Shown here piece after piece: positions 27,566 through 37,082 of a stretch of 64,000 nt of DNA. The notes beneath the pieces were generated by a model. The model was not told the origin of the DNA. It did no database searches and was given only the letters and a program-made list of their open reading frames with translations. The position numbers and the translations under genes are program-made. Each line of letters opens with the position of its first letter. Positions within the stretch are counted from its first letter, which is position 1. The stretch is from Hymenobacter sp. BT18 (lineage in GTDB: Bacteria; Bacteroidota; Bacteroidia; Cytophagales; Hymenobacteraceae): assembly GCF_012273015.1 (NCBI RefSeq), contig NZ_CP050954.1, positions 1,736,001 to 1,800,000 on the forward strand, written 5' to 3'.

Positions 27566-28480
27566 TTACCCCTCTCCAACCGGTACCGTCAGCGTGGTAG
27601 TAGCATAGCGGAGAAAACGCTGTGCTTGCGTGGACAGCGGCTGCCCCTGCACCCATACCGACTCAAACCGCCGGGTGAGCCGTACTCCGGCAATAGGCAC
27701 TACCTCCAGCAGGCCGGCCCGGAACTCCTTGCTCAACGCCCGTTGCGATACAAACCCCAGGCAGTCGGGGGCGGCTTCCAGGTAGGACTTGATGGCTTCG
27801 GTGTTGTCCAGGTAGAAAGCCACGGTAAAGTCCGTGAGCTTTATTCCTTGCTCGCGCAGGGCAAACTCCAGCACTTCTAGCGTGCCCGAGCCCCGCTCCC
27901 GCAGCACCAACGGGTGAGTCAGCAGATCAGTAAGGGCAACAGGTTTTGTGGGCGGACCGGCGGGCGTAGCGCGGCGCACAGGTAGTAGCTCGTCTTCCAG
28001 CAACAGCTCATAGTGCAGGTCGCGGGTGTGCGCTTGCCCCTCCACGAAGGCCAAATCGAGGTGGCCATGCAACAGGGCCTCGGCAATCTGCTCGGAGTTA
28101 CCGTTCAGCAGGGTTAGCTGCACGTGCGGGTAGCGGCGCTGGAAGCCCGGCAGAATGGGCGGCAGCACGTACTGAGCCAGCGTAGTACTGGCCCCGAGCC
28201 GCAACCGGCCGGCAGCTTCGTCGTGCAGGGCATAAAGCTGGTCGGTGAGCTGCTGGTGGAGGGATTCTACTTCATCGGCATGGCGCAACAGGATGCGGCC
28301 AGCATCGGTGAGGGTAACGCGCCCGGCCCGCCGCTCAAACAGGCGCTGCCCGTAGCTGCGCTCCAGCTCACGAATGTGCTTGGTAACGGCAGGCTGGCTG
28401 ATGTACAACTCCTGCGCAGCCTTGGTAAAATTGAGCGACCGGGCAACGGTCTGAAAAACGCGCAAACGGAAATCGGGCAT
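27566..28480 (-). CDS. LysR-family transcriptional regulator
   Basis: A 304-residue regulator with an N-terminal winged helix (LRVFQTVARSLNFTKAAQELYISQPAVTKHI) and a periplasmic-binding-like effector domain (about 90-300). Its sequence start, with SQPAVTKHIRELE, is typical of the CysB/CbbR-like branch. It probably controls the neighbouring YeiH-type exporter through the palindrome at 27523. It lies immediately upstream of that gene in the same direction rather than divergent, so the operator would sit between the two genes. Effector unknown. Confidence 0.9.
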   Translation of the reverse strand: MPDFRLRVFQTVARSLNFTKAAQELYISQPAVTKHIRELERSYGQRLFERRAGRVTLTDAGRILLRHADEVESLHQQLTDQLYALHDEAAGRLRLGASTTLAQYVLPPILPGFQRRYPHVQLTLLNGNSEQIAEALLHGHLDLAFVEGQAHTRDLHYELLLEDELLPVRRATPAGPPTKPVALTDLLTHPLVLRERGSGTLEVLEFALREQGIKLTDFTVAFYLDNTEAIKSYLEAAPDCLGFVSQRALSKEFRAGLLEVVPIAGVRLTRRFESVWVQGQPLSTQAQRFLRYATTTLTVPVGEG

Positions 28481-28589
28481 GGCTGCAAGGTAAGTGCCGG
28501 CCGGCTATGTTGCGCCGCCAAAAACCGGACTGCTTATGCCACGTGCATTCTTTTTCTACCTTTCCGGCCCATCCATTCTGTTCTCTATC

Positions 28590-30644
28590 ATGAATAAGCT
28601 TTTCCTGACGGCGCTGTCCTTGCTGCCCGTTGCCAGCTTAGCCCAACCGACGCGCTACACCCCCGAACTCCTGTGGAAGCTGGGCCGCCTGGGCGAAATG
28701 CAGGTCTCGCCCGACAACAAAACGGTGGCGTATACCGTGACGCGCTACTCCCTGGCCGACAACAAAGGCAACACTGATATCTGGGTAGTACCCGTAGCCG
28801 GGGGCGCCACCCGGCAGCTGACGGCCACGCCTACCTCAGAAAGCACCCTCAACTGGCGACCTGACGGCAAGCTCACGTTCCTTTCCGCGGAAAGCGGCAC
28901 CGACCAGCTGTACGTGATAAACGCCGATGGCTCCGGCAAGCAGCTGCTCAGCCAGTTTGGGGAAGAAAGCGTCAGCAACCTGAAGTACGCGCCCACCGGC
29001 AAGTTCATGCTGTATACCCAGGACGTGAAGACTGGCCAGACCGTGCAGGAGCTGTTCCCGGATCTGCCCAAGGCCGACGCCAGGCTCATTGATGACTTAA
29101 ATTACCGCCACTGGAACGTATGGGATGACCAGAAAGCCTCCCACGTATTCTTTCAGCCCGTAGGAGACGACGGCAAACCCACCGGCTACGGCAAGGACGT
29201 CATGGCCGGCGAGAAATTCGACTCCCCCCTTCAACCCCTGGGCGGAGCCGAGCAGCTCACGTTCTCCCCCGACGGTTACCGCCTGGCCTACACCTCGCGT
29301 AAACTCACGGGCAAGGCTGAGGCCGAAAGCACCAATTCCGATATCTACCTCTACGATATCCGCACAGGCCAAACCCAGAATCTGAGTGCGGGCCTAGGCG
29401 GCTACGACACCGAACCCGTCTTCTCCCCGGATGGCTCCCGGCTGGCGTGGCTGAGCATGGCAACGCCGGGCTTCGAGGCCGACCGCAACGGCATTCGGAT
29501 CTACGACTTCAAGACCAAGAAGCACGAGGATATTACGGCGGGCTCGGAGCTGTCGGCGGCCAACGTGCGCTGGAGCCCCGACGGCAAAACGCTGTACTTT
29601 GTGAGTGTGCTGGAAGGTACCGAGCAGCTATTTGCCGTGGCCAGCAAGGGCGGCAAGGTAAAGCAGCTCACCAAGGGCGCCCAGAACTACAACGCCTTTG
29701 AGCTGGCCGGCAACGCCGTGGCCATTGCTAATAAAACCACTCAGGCCCAGCCCGCCGACCTGGTGCGCATCGACCTCAAAACCGGGCGCGAAACGGCTCT
29801 TACCCACATCAACGAGCAGGAGCTGGCGGGCGTAAAAACCGGTAAAACGGAAGCCCGCTGGGTGAAAACCACCGACGGCAAGCAAATGCAGGTCTACGTC
29901 ATCTACCCACCCGATTTCGACCCCGCGAAAAAGTATCCGACGCTGCTGTACTGCCAGGGCGGCCCCCAGAGCCCTATCACGCAAAGCTTCTCTTACCGCT
30001 GGAACTTCCAGCTGATGGCGGCCAATGGCTACATTGTGGTGGCGCCCAACCGCCGCGGTTTGCCGGGCTTCGGCACGGAGTGGAACAACAGCATCTCCGG
30101 AGACTGGGGCGGGCAGCCCATCCGCGACTACCTTTCCGCCATTGATGCCGTGAGTGCCGAGCCCTACGTGGATAAGGCGCGGCTGGGCTGCGTGGGTGCC
30201 AGCTACGGGGGCTACTCCGTGTATTTCCTGGCAGGTAAGCACGAAGGCCGCTTCAAGACCTTTATTGCGCATTGCGGCCTCTACAACCTCACCAGCTGGT
30301 ACCCCTCCACGGAAGAAATGTTTTTCGCCAAGCAGGACATTGGGGCCGCACCTTGGGAAACACCCCTCCACAAAAGCTACACGGACTTTAACCCGCAACA
30401 GTTTGCCAAAAACTGGGACACGCCTCTATTAGTCATCCACGGCGGTAAGGACTTTCGGGTGCCCGAGGGGCAAGGCATGGAAGCCTTTGGTACGGCGCAG
30501 TTGCGCGGTATTCCCAGCCGCTTCCTGTATTTCCCTAACGAAGGTCACTGGATCAGCAAGCCCCAGAACTCCGTGCTTTGGAACCGCGTGTTTTTCGAGT
30601 GGCTAGCCCGCACGCTCCGGCCCGAGGTACCGGCGGCGAAGTAA
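28590..30644 (+). CDS. Secreted S9-family prolyl oligopeptidase-like peptidase
   Basis: A 684-residue exported serine peptidase. A signal peptide (MNKLFLTALSLLPVASLAQ) is followed by a beta-propeller of WD40-like TolB repeats (SPDNKTVAYT, SPDGYRLAYTSR, SPDGSRLAWLS) to about residue 420. The C-terminal alpha/beta-hydrolase has the nucleophile Ser538 in GASYGGYS, Asp621 in GGKDFRVP and His653 in NEGHW. This order matches dipeptidyl or acylaminoacyl peptidases that trim peptides in the periplasm. The ATG at 28590 gives the signal peptide directly; earlier in-frame starts do not. Confidence 0.93.
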   Translation: MNKLFLTALSLLPVASLAQPTRYTPELLWKLGRLGEMQVSPDNKTVAYTVTRYSLADNKGNTDIWVVPVAGGATRQLTATPTSESTLNWRPDGKLTFLSAESGTDQLYVINADGSGKQLLSQFGEESVSNLKYAPTGKFMLYTQDVKTGQTVQELFPDLPKADARLIDDLNYRHWNVWDDQKASHVFFQPVGDDGKPTGYGKDVMAGEKFDSPLQPLGGAEQLTFSPDGYRLAYTSRKLTGKAEAESTNSDIYLYDIRTGQTQNLSAGLGGYDTEPVFSPDGSRLAWLSMATPGFEADRNGIRIYDFKTKKHEDITAGSELSAANVRWSPDGKTLYFVSVLEGTEQLFAVASKGGKVKQLTKGAQNYNAFELAGNAVAIANKTTQAQPADLVRIDLKTGRETALTHINEQELAGVKTGKTEARWVKTTDGKQMQVYVIYPPDFDPAKKYPTLLYCQGGPQSPITQSFSYRWNFQLMAANGYIVVAPNRRGLPGFGTEWNNSISGDWGGQPIRDYLSAIDAVSAEPYVDKARLGCVGASYGGYSVYFLAGKHEGRFKTFIAHCGLYNLTSWYPSTEEMFFAKQDIGAAPWETPLHKSYTDFNPQQFAKNWDTPLLVIHGGKDFRVPEGQGMEAFGTAQLRGIPSRFLYFPNEGHWISKPQNSVLWNRVFFEWLARTLRPEVPAAK

Positions 30645-30747
30645 GCTAATCCGTAGCTGTACTATCCTCCCCCTGTTATAGCTTGCTACTGAGCTTGCTA
30701 ACCGAAAAAAGTTAGCTAGTATCCGTAACATATTCATGTGATAAGCC

Positions 30748-30778
30748 TTGGGACAGACAAAAACTGTGCATAACGTTG
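30748..30778 (+). promoter_or_regulatory. Candidate Bacteroidota promoter of the barrel protein gene
   Basis: TTG (30748-30750), a 20-nt spacer and TAACGTTG (30771-30778) match TTG-N19-21-TAnnTTTG with one mismatch. It lies 55 nt before the start at 30833. Confidence 0.45.
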
Positions 30779-30832
30779 TACCGACAAAAAGGTTTAAAGT
30801 TTTTTTCTCCCCTATCTGTATCCTTGTCTTCC

Positions 30833-31387
30833 ATGAAGAAAGTACTACTGAGCCTGGCCGTGTTGCTGGGCGCAGCCTCTGCGGCATCGGCTCAGAGCAA
30901 TGCAATTAAAGTCAATCTGTTCAGCCCCCTCGTCAAAACTGGCTCGTTCTTCTACGAGCGCAAAGTAAGTGACACGCAGTCGGCCCAGCTCGGCTTCTTC
31001 TTTACTTCCTATTCGCCCGGCGACACCAAATTCTCGGGCTTTGGCCTGACGCCGGAGTATCGTTTCTACCTGTCGGGCGAGGCCCTGGATGGCTTCTACG
31101 TAGGGCCGTACCTGCGCTACCAGAGCTTCTCGCTCACCAACACCTACGAGGATAACACGGGTAATAAGGAAGAAGACAAAGCAACCCTGAGCACGTTTGG
31201 CGGCGGTATTGCCGTAGGCCGTCAGTGGGCCTTCAAAAAGCGTATCACCCTGGACCCCTTCCTGGGTCTGGGCTACAACGCCGGCTCACTGGATGTAGAA
31301 TCGGGCGAGGAGGATGACTTCGACGTGAACAGCGCCTTCGACGGCTTTGGTCTGCGCGTGGGTCTTACCTTGGGCGTGGCTTTCTAG
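30833..31387 (+). CDS. Small outer-membrane beta-barrel protein (DUF3575-like)
   Basis: A 184-residue protein with signal peptide (LSLAVLLGAASAASAQ). The mature part begins NAIKVNLFSPLVKTGSFFYERKV and alternates hydrophobic and polar residues, with a large acidic extracellular-like loop (EDNTGNKEEDK) and a final strand ending in Phe (RVGLTLGVAF), as outer-membrane barrels do. The pattern is like DUF3575 or OmpW-type barrels; I rate the fold as likely but the exact family as unsure. Monocistronic with its own terminator. Confidence 0.8.
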   Translation: MKKVLLSLAVLLGAASAASAQSNAIKVNLFSPLVKTGSFFYERKVSDTQSAQLGFFFTSYSPGDTKFSGFGLTPEYRFYLSGEALDGFYVGPYLRYQSFSLTNTYEDNTGNKEEDKATLSTFGGGIAVGRQWAFKKRITLDPFLGLGYNAGSLDVESGEEDDFDVNSAFDGFGLRVGLTLGVAF

Positions 31388-31405
31388 CCATCAACTACTT
31401 TCGTG

Positions 31406-31440
31406 AAAAAGCCCCGCTGGGATTTCAGCGGGGCTTTTTT
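31406..31440 (+). terminator. Terminator after the barrel protein gene
   Basis: A 14-bp perfect stem AAAAAGCCCCGCTG (31406-31419) with its complement at 31426-31439, then TG. Strong. Confidence 0.92.
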
Positions 31441-31554
31441 GCGTCTTCACTGGTTCAGCTTGAGTCATTACCTATCCGGTTCTTTTCAGGCGCTGTAACA
31501 GCCGGCACGCCCGGCTGTCGTATCTTGTTTGTCCCTTTGCCTTCTTACCTGCTT

Positions 31555-34110
31555 ATGAAACACCTGTTACTCCTCCTGGCCCTGGCCGGAACTGCCCTGT
31601 CGACCCAGGCTGCTCAGCTCACCTTCCGGGTGGATATGAGCCAGCAAACCGTAGCGGCCGCCGGCGTGCACGTGGCTGGCACCTTCCAGTCGAAGGCCGG
31701 CTACGGTGCCGACTGGAACCCGGGTACCACCGCCCTCACCGACCCCGATGGGGATAAGGTGTACGAAGTGACAGTGGAAGTGCCCGCCGGAACTTACCGG
31801 TACAAGTTTATCAATGGCGCCGGCTGGGATGGGGCCGAGCCCGTGCCCGCCAGCTGCGGCCAAGATGATGGCGGCGGCAACCTCAACCGCCAGGTCACCA
31901 TCGGTACCTCCGCCCTGCGCCTGCCGGCCATTGCCTTTAACGGTTGCGCTACCCTACTGAGCTTTTCCGTAAACATGAAGGGCCAGACCGTGGCGCCTGG
32001 GGGCGTGCACGTGGCGGGTAACTTTCAGACGTTGGCCGGATACGGCGCCGATTGGGACCCGGCTACCACGGCGCTGCAGGATGATAACGGAGACGGAATC
32101 TACGAGGTAACCGTGGCCCTGCCGGCTTCTGGTCGGTTCGAGTACAAGTTCATCAATGGCACCAGCTGGACCGGAGTGGAGGCCGTACCCGCGGCCTGTG
32201 GCACTGGCTCCGACCTGAACCGCACCGTCGACGCAACGGCTGAGGTGAATACCACGGGCACGCTGTGCTTTAGCTCCTGCGAAGCCTGCGGCAGCACGCC
32301 CACGCAGTACACCACGCATTGGTGGAATGATGCCGTGTTCTACGAAGTCTTTGTGCGCAGCTTCTACGACAGCAACGGCGACGGCAAGGGCGACTTCAAA
32401 GGCCTTACCGCCAAACTCGACTACCTCAACGACGGCAACCCCAACACCACTTCCGACCTGGGCATTACGGGCATCTGGCTGATGCCCATGATGGAGTCGC
32501 CGAGCTACCACGGCTATGATGTGACCAACTACAAAGCCACCGAGCCCGACTACGGGACCATGGCCGAGTTTGAGGAGTTCCTGGCCGCCGCCCACGCCCG
32601 CGGCATCAAGGTTATCATCGACCTGGTGCTGAACCACTCCTCCCGGGAGCATCCGTGGTTTACGCAGGCCGCCGCCAGCGCCACCAGCCCCTACCGCGAC
32701 TGGTACCGGTGGTCGGCCACTAACCCCGGCTACCAGGGCCCGTGGGGCCAGACGGTGTGGCACCCCCGCAACAGCGCCTACTACTACGGCTTATTCTGGG
32801 ACGGCATGCCCGATCTGAACTGGAGCAACGCAGAACTGAAAACGGCCATGTGGGATGCGTCGCGCTTCTGGCTCAACAAAGGCGTGGATGGCTACCGCCT
32901 TGATGCCGTAAAGTACCTCGACGAAGATGGCCAGCAGATGGAAGACACGCCCGAAACGTTTGGCCTGCTCGAGGAGTTTCATGATGTGGTCAAAGAAGCC
33001 AACCCCGACGCCTTTACGGTGGGCGAGGCATGGTCGAGCACCCGGGCGGTGGTACCGTATGTGGTAAACGACCGGCTGGACGCCTGCTTTGAGTTTGACT
33101 TGTCCTCGGCCATCCTCAATGGCCTGAATACGGGCAGCGCCGCAACGCTGAAAACCCAGCTGCAGCTCATCGACCAAAGCTACCCCAAGCTGCAGTACGC
33201 CACCTTCCTTTCCAACCACGACCAGGAACGGGTGCTTGAAACGCTGCGCGGGGATATGCCCCGCATGAAGCAGGCCGCAGCCCTTTACCTCACCATGCCG
33301 GGCGTGCCCTTTCTGTACTACGGCGAAGAGGTAGGCATGCTGGGCACCGGGGTCGACGAAAACAAGCGCAAGCCCATGCAATGGACGGCGGGCAGCAACG
33401 GCGGTTTTACCACGGGCAGCCCCTGGCGCGGCCTGAACAGCAACTACGCCCAGTACAACGTAGCCACCATGCAGGCTGATGCCACCTCCCTGCTCAGCCA
33501 CTACAAGCAACTTATTGGCTTGCGCAACACGCACGAAACGCTGCGCAAAGGCTACATTCTACCCACAACCACCTCCGCTACCAGCCTGCTGGGCTACGCG
33601 CGGGTGTATGAGCAGGAAGCAGTACTGGTGCTGGCCAACCTTGGCAGCACCGCCTTAGCTAAGCCCAAGGTTTCCATGGCGGTTTCCTCCCTGCCTGCGG
33701 GCACGTACGCCGTTACCGACCTGTACTCCGGGCAGGCTGCCGGCAGCGTCACGCTCGATGCCCAGGGTGGTTTTGCGGATTGGTCAGCCAGCCTGGCTTC
33801 GTTGGGCGCCAATCAAACCTGGATTCTGCGTATTGCCGCCCAAACTACGACGGGCACGAAAGGGCAAAGCAAGTCAGTAGCCCTGCACCTGTACCCAAAC
33901 CCGGCCGCCGCCACGGTGCAGCTGGAAGTTGCTGCCGGTACGCAGCATCAGTTGCAGGTATATGACCTCAGCGGCCGCCATGTGCTCACTACCACCTTTA
34001 CGGGTCGGCAACATGTCCTCGACACCCGCGCCTGGAGTAATGGCACCTATTTTTTGCGGGTAACCTCTGGCAAACAAGTAGCTGTGCAGCGACTGGTAGT
34101 AGCCCACTAA
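31555..34110 (+). CDS. T9SS-exported GH13 alpha-amylase with two N-terminal starch-binding-like domains
   Basis: An 851-residue secreted glycosidase for alpha-glucans. After the signal peptide come two tandem domains (about 20-110 and 130-230), each with FRVDMSQQTV/FSVNMKGQTV, then VHVAGTFQ/VHVAGNFQ and YRYKFINGAGW/FEYKFINGTSW; these look like E-set or CBM starch-binding modules. The GH13 barrel runs from about 245 to 640, with nucleophile Asp450 (DGYRLDAVKYL), acid/base Glu491 (VGEAWS) and Asp556 (LSNHDQER). A C-terminal beta domain and a type IX sorting domain (LYPNPAAATVQLEV to the end) follow. It is expected at the cell surface or outside. No susC/susD pair adjoins it. Confidence 0.95.
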   Translation: MKHLLLLLALAGTALSTQAAQLTFRVDMSQQTVAAAGVHVAGTFQSKAGYGADWNPGTTALTDPDGDKVYEVTVEVPAGTYRYKFINGAGWDGAEPVPASCGQDDGGGNLNRQVTIGTSALRLPAIAFNGCATLLSFSVNMKGQTVAPGGVHVAGNFQTLAGYGADWDPATTALQDDNGDGIYEVTVALPASGRFEYKFINGTSWTGVEAVPAACGTGSDLNRTVDATAEVNTTGTLCFSSCEACGSTPTQYTTHWWNDAVFYEVFVRSFYDSNGDGKGDFKGLTAKLDYLNDGNPNTTSDLGITGIWLMPMMESPSYHGYDVTNYKATEPDYGTMAEFEEFLAAAHARGIKVIIDLVLNHSSREHPWFTQAAASATSPYRDWYRWSATNPGYQGPWGQTVWHPRNSAYYYGLFWDGMPDLNWSNAELKTAMWDASRFWLNKGVDGYRLDAVKYLDEDGQQMEDTPETFGLLEEFHDVVKEANPDAFTVGEAWSSTRAVVPYVVNDRLDACFEFDLSSAILNGLNTGSAATLKTQLQLIDQSYPKLQYATFLSNHDQERVLETLRGDMPRMKQAAALYLTMPGVPFLYYGEEVGMLGTGVDENKRKPMQWTAGSNGGFTTGSPWRGLNSNYAQYNVATMQADATSLLSHYKQLIGLRNTHETLRKGYILPTTTSATSLLGYARVYEQEAVLVLANLGSTALAKPKVSMAVSSLPAGTYAVTDLYSGQAAGSVTLDAQGGFADWSASLASLGANQTWILRIAAQTTTGTKGQSKSVALHLYPNPAAATVQLEVAAGTQHQLQVYDLSGRHVLTTTFTGRQHVLDTRAWSNGTYFLRVTSGKQVAVQRLVVAH

Positions 34111-34139
34111 ACGCCAGGCCAACGTTCTTTAAACCGAAC

Positions 34140-34177
34140 AAGCGCTACTTCCCATGCGGGAGTAGCGCTTATTTTTT
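34140..34177. terminator. Terminator between convergent amylase and FUSC genes
   Basis: AAGCGCTACTTCCC (34140-34153) pairs with GGGAGTAGCGCTT (34158-34170) with one bulged T and loop ATGC; a T-run follows. Confidence 0.85.
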
Positions 34178-34188
34178 CGTTAGGCCAC

Positions 34189-36321
34189 TTAAGCCAAAAC
34201 AGCTTCCGTCACCTTGCCAATATCACTGCTCACCTTCCGGATGAACTCCAGCTGCTCCTGCAACTGACTGTCGGGGCTGGTGGTAGTGGCCCCAGGCAGC
34301 GGGGTGGGTTCGGCCGGGGTACGGTCAGGCTCGGTGGGGTCGAGGCGGCGCAGGCTGCGGTGCACGGCCTGCTGCGCCTGGCGCACGGAGCGCAAACTAG
34401 CAGCGGAGAGCAGTGGCCGGGTTTCGCCAGTAAAAATGGCCGAGGTGATGGATGCCACGTTGGACGACAGAATGTGGTTCAGCACCACAAACTCGTGCAC
34501 TTCCGTAGGCCGGTGCTGCTTGCCGTTCGGCTCCGACATCATGCGCTGAAAGGCGGCGGCGAGGTTAGCCGAGCTGACGTACACCTCCTTTCGGGCCAGT
34601 TTATACTCAACAATGGCTACGGGGGCGCCCACCAAACTCTCGGCCAGAGTATGCAGGTAATGCCCATTGGCCCGCAGAACGGATTTCATGTAGTCGTGCA
34701 ACTGGTCTGACTCCCAGCGAGGGAAAAGCAGGTAGCTGGCCAAAAAGGCAATCAGGCAGCCGACGACTGTATCCAGCACCCGCTCTTCTACTACCTGCAG
34801 GTAAGGCAGCCCCACAAAGCTGAAAAGAATCAGCACCAGGGGCGTCATGAAGGTGACGGCCACAATGTAGTTGCTGCGCGTGAAGCTGAAAGCCACCAGC
34901 ATACAGCCTGCCAGCAGGGCAATCAGCACGAGCTTATCGGATATCAGCCACAGCAGCAGGGCGCCAAAAACGCCGCCCACGAGCGTGCCCAGCACGCGCT
35001 GCACATTGCGCTGCTTGGTGAGGCTGAAGGCGGGCTTGAGCATGTAGGTAATGGTCATCAGAATCCAGTAGCTATGATGACCGGGGAGAACCAGCTTAGC
35101 TACCACAAAGCCCACCAGGCAGGCCAGCATCATGCGAATAGCGTGGCGAAATACCCCGGAGTTGAGCGTAAGCTGGTCGCGGAGCTGCTCCAGGTCGAAG
35201 CTCTGGTGCGCCACAAAGCGGCCGAACTCCAGCTCGCGCCGGGCCGGAGCCGGCGCATTGGCATCGAAATAGGCCAGAATATCCTGCAGGCGCTGGGTGA
35301 GGTTGCGCAGGTTCACCAGGATTTTCTTCAGCACCAGGGTATTGCCCACCTGCCCGGTGGCCTCCAGCGCATCAATGCGGCTTTTGAGCTGCTCCAAGGC
35401 CGGGGTGAGCGGAGCTTTGGCGGTATAGCCGTGGTTGGCCTGGATAGCAAACCCGATGCTTTCCAGCTCGGCGGCCAGCTGCTCCACTATGCCGGCAATA
35501 GTATCCAGCACGCCCGTCGCTTCAAACCGTTGGTGCAGGGCGGCATAGTCGTAGTACGTGGCCGTGATGTGCTCATAGAGGTCCACCACATCCACGAACG
35601 TGAGCACCAGCCGGCGCCCCGTCCCCGTCGACTCTTTCATCATCTGGCGGGTTTTGAACAGCAGCTCACGCACGGCATCCTGCTTTTCATTTACCGTCAC
35701 CTGCTGAGCTACGAGGCGGCGGTAGTCCTGGTCCAGGCTGGTACCCGTGCGGTAGAATTCCGCTTTCAGCCGCAGAAAATCGGCCACGGCCCTGATGCAT
35801 TCCCCCAAGGCCTGCTGGGCGGGCCGGTAGGGCCGAACGGTGTACGTGAGCAGACTTACGACCAGGTACCAGGCCCCGCCCAGCGTGACCAAGCCAGCAT
35901 ATTCCAGCAGTTGGGGTAGGGTAAGCTGCCGGTCCATCATCAGAATAAGCAGCAGCAGTCCGGCCGTACCTACCGAGGCAGCGCGGTTGCCATACACCAG
36001 AAACAGCGTAAAAACGAAGCTCAGCACGCCTACCTCCAGGCCCAGCAGCCACAGATGGGGCGCGGCCAGGCCGGTGAGCAGGGCAACCAGGGGCAGCAAG
36101 CCCAAGCCCACCAGCATGCCATTACGCTTATGCACCACCGGGCCGGGGCTATCAATAATGCTGATGCACAAGGCGCCCAACGAGAGCGTCAGCCCTGCCT
36201 CCAACTGCCCCCACCAGCCCATCCAGAGCCCCGGCACCAGCACCGAAAGGGTGGTGCGCAGACCATCGGAAAAATCCTGACTGGAAAAAAAGTAACGAAC
36301 CGAGCGGGTAGAAGCAAGCAT
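34189..36321 (-). CDS. FUSC-family membrane protein (YccS/YhfK-like)
   Basis: A 710-residue protein with two membrane blocks: about six helices in residues 20-165 and a second set at about 395-520, separated by a helical soluble region of about 230 residues. A soluble C-terminal tail follows. The second block starts FRHAIRMMLACLVGFVVAKLVLPGHHSYWILMTI, the FUSC hallmark also seen in aromatic-acid efflux and YccS proteins. It may export hydrophobic or aromatic compounds, or act in envelope physiology; the substrate is unknown. The STAS-like gene lies 86 nt upstream on the same strand. Confidence 0.88.
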   Translation of the reverse strand: MLASTRSVRYFFSSQDFSDGLRTTLSVLVPGLWMGWWGQLEAGLTLSLGALCISIIDSPGPVVHKRNGMLVGLGLLPLVALLTGLAAPHLWLLGLEVGVLSFVFTLFLVYGNRAASVGTAGLLLLILMMDRQLTLPQLLEYAGLVTLGGAWYLVVSLLTYTVRPYRPAQQALGECIRAVADFLRLKAEFYRTGTSLDQDYRRLVAQQVTVNEKQDAVRELLFKTRQMMKESTGTGRRLVLTFVDVVDLYEHITATYYDYAALHQRFEATGVLDTIAGIVEQLAAELESIGFAIQANHGYTAKAPLTPALEQLKSRIDALEATGQVGNTLVLKKILVNLRNLTQRLQDILAYFDANAPAPARRELEFGRFVAHQSFDLEQLRDQLTLNSGVFRHAIRMMLACLVGFVVAKLVLPGHHSYWILMTITYMLKPAFSLTKQRNVQRVLGTLVGGVFGALLLWLISDKLVLIALLAGCMLVAFSFTRSNYIVAVTFMTPLVLILFSFVGLPYLQVVEERVLDTVVGCLIAFLASYLLFPRWESDQLHDYMKSVLRANGHYLHTLAESLVGAPVAIVEYKLARKEVYVSSANLAAAFQRMMSEPNGKQHRPTEVHEFVVLNHILSSNVASITSAIFTGETRPLLSAASLRSVRQAQQAVHRSLRRLDPTEPDRTPAEPTPLPGATTTSPDSQLQEQLEFIRKVSSDIGKVTEAVLA

Positions 36322-36343
36322 AGAAGGTGGTGGTCAGTTCTTC

Positions 36344-36405
36344 GTTGTCAGTTGTGAGTCGTTGGTTCCTTAACAACGAACAACTAACAACGAACAACTG
36401 ACAAC
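36344..36405. repeat. Inverted repeat with tandem 14-bp units
   Basis: GTTGTCAGTTGT (36344-36355) is exactly complementary to ACAACTGACAAC (36394-36405). The right side contains AACAACGAACAACT twice in tandem (36372-36385 and 36386-36399). It fills the 86-nt gap between the STAS-like and FUSC genes; there is no T-tract on either strand. Confidence 0.75.
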
Positions 36406-36407
36406 TA

Positions 36408-36773
36408 CTACGAGGCCTGCCGCTGCACCGCCTGCTGCTGGCAGTAGTGCTCGGCATCCAGCAGCGTATCGACGATGGGTGGGTGCAGCACTGGGACCAA
36501 TGCCTCCAGCTCGAGTCGTGCTTCCGGGCACAGGTGGCATAGCACCAGGCTCATACCATGCTTTTGCAGCTTTTGGTAGTAAAAGGTAAGCAGCTCGGCT
36601 GCATCCGGCGGCAGGTGGGTGAGGTGGCTGCAGTCTATCCAAACACTGGACTTGCCGCTGCGGGCGGCCCGGCGCAGCGCCCAGTCCAGCGCGCCATCGT
36701 GGGGGGCAGCTGGCACTTCATCGGCGAGAATCAGCAAATAGCTTTCCGGGAGAATTTCGCGGTAAACTTCCAT
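36408..36773 (-). CDS. STAS-like domain protein lacking the phospho-site
   Basis: A 121-residue protein with STAS-type order: a beta strand and an acidic helix, then SVWIDCSHLTHLPPDAAELL, FYYQKLQKHGMSLVLCHLC and a final helix. Where a classical antagonist has Ser or Thr (DSSGLG), this one has PPDAAEL, so it is unlikely to be phosphorylated by an RsbW kinase. It may bind constitutively or be structural. It precedes the FUSC gene on the same strand; whether the two act together is not known. STAS assignment is by pattern. Confidence 0.65.
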   Translation of the reverse strand: MEVYREILPESYLLILADEVPAAPHDGALDWALRRAARSGKSSVWIDCSHLTHLPPDAAELLTFYYQKLQKHGMSLVLCHLCPEARLELEALVPVLHPPIVDTLLDAEHYCQQQAVQRQAS

Positions 36774-37082
36774 GTGGGTGGGATATGAGAGGAGGCAGGG
36801 ACGGCGCGCAGCGGGGGCAGCAGCACCATAGAGCGGCAGGTAGTTCTCCGTCGAAACGGCATAGTTGAAAGGCGGCGCAGGCAGGCAAACCCGCAGCCCC
36901 TATCCTTCTGGCATTCTTGTTCTTGCGTACAAGCCAAGCAACTAATGCCCAGAACAAGCAGAAGCGGTGCGCGCTTATACGAAAGCCTGCCTGGGATGGT
37001 GACAGGGTTGATATACTTTTTATCCTACCTCAAGGTCTTAACCCTATTCCCCAAGGGAAGCATTGCCTGCTCCCCGCTGTGC
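36774..37082. other. Non-coding gap, no supported feature
   Basis: These 309 bases separate two minus-strand genes. I found no credible gene, RNA, terminator hairpin or consensus -7 box. It should contain the promoter of the STAS-like gene. Confidence 0.5.
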
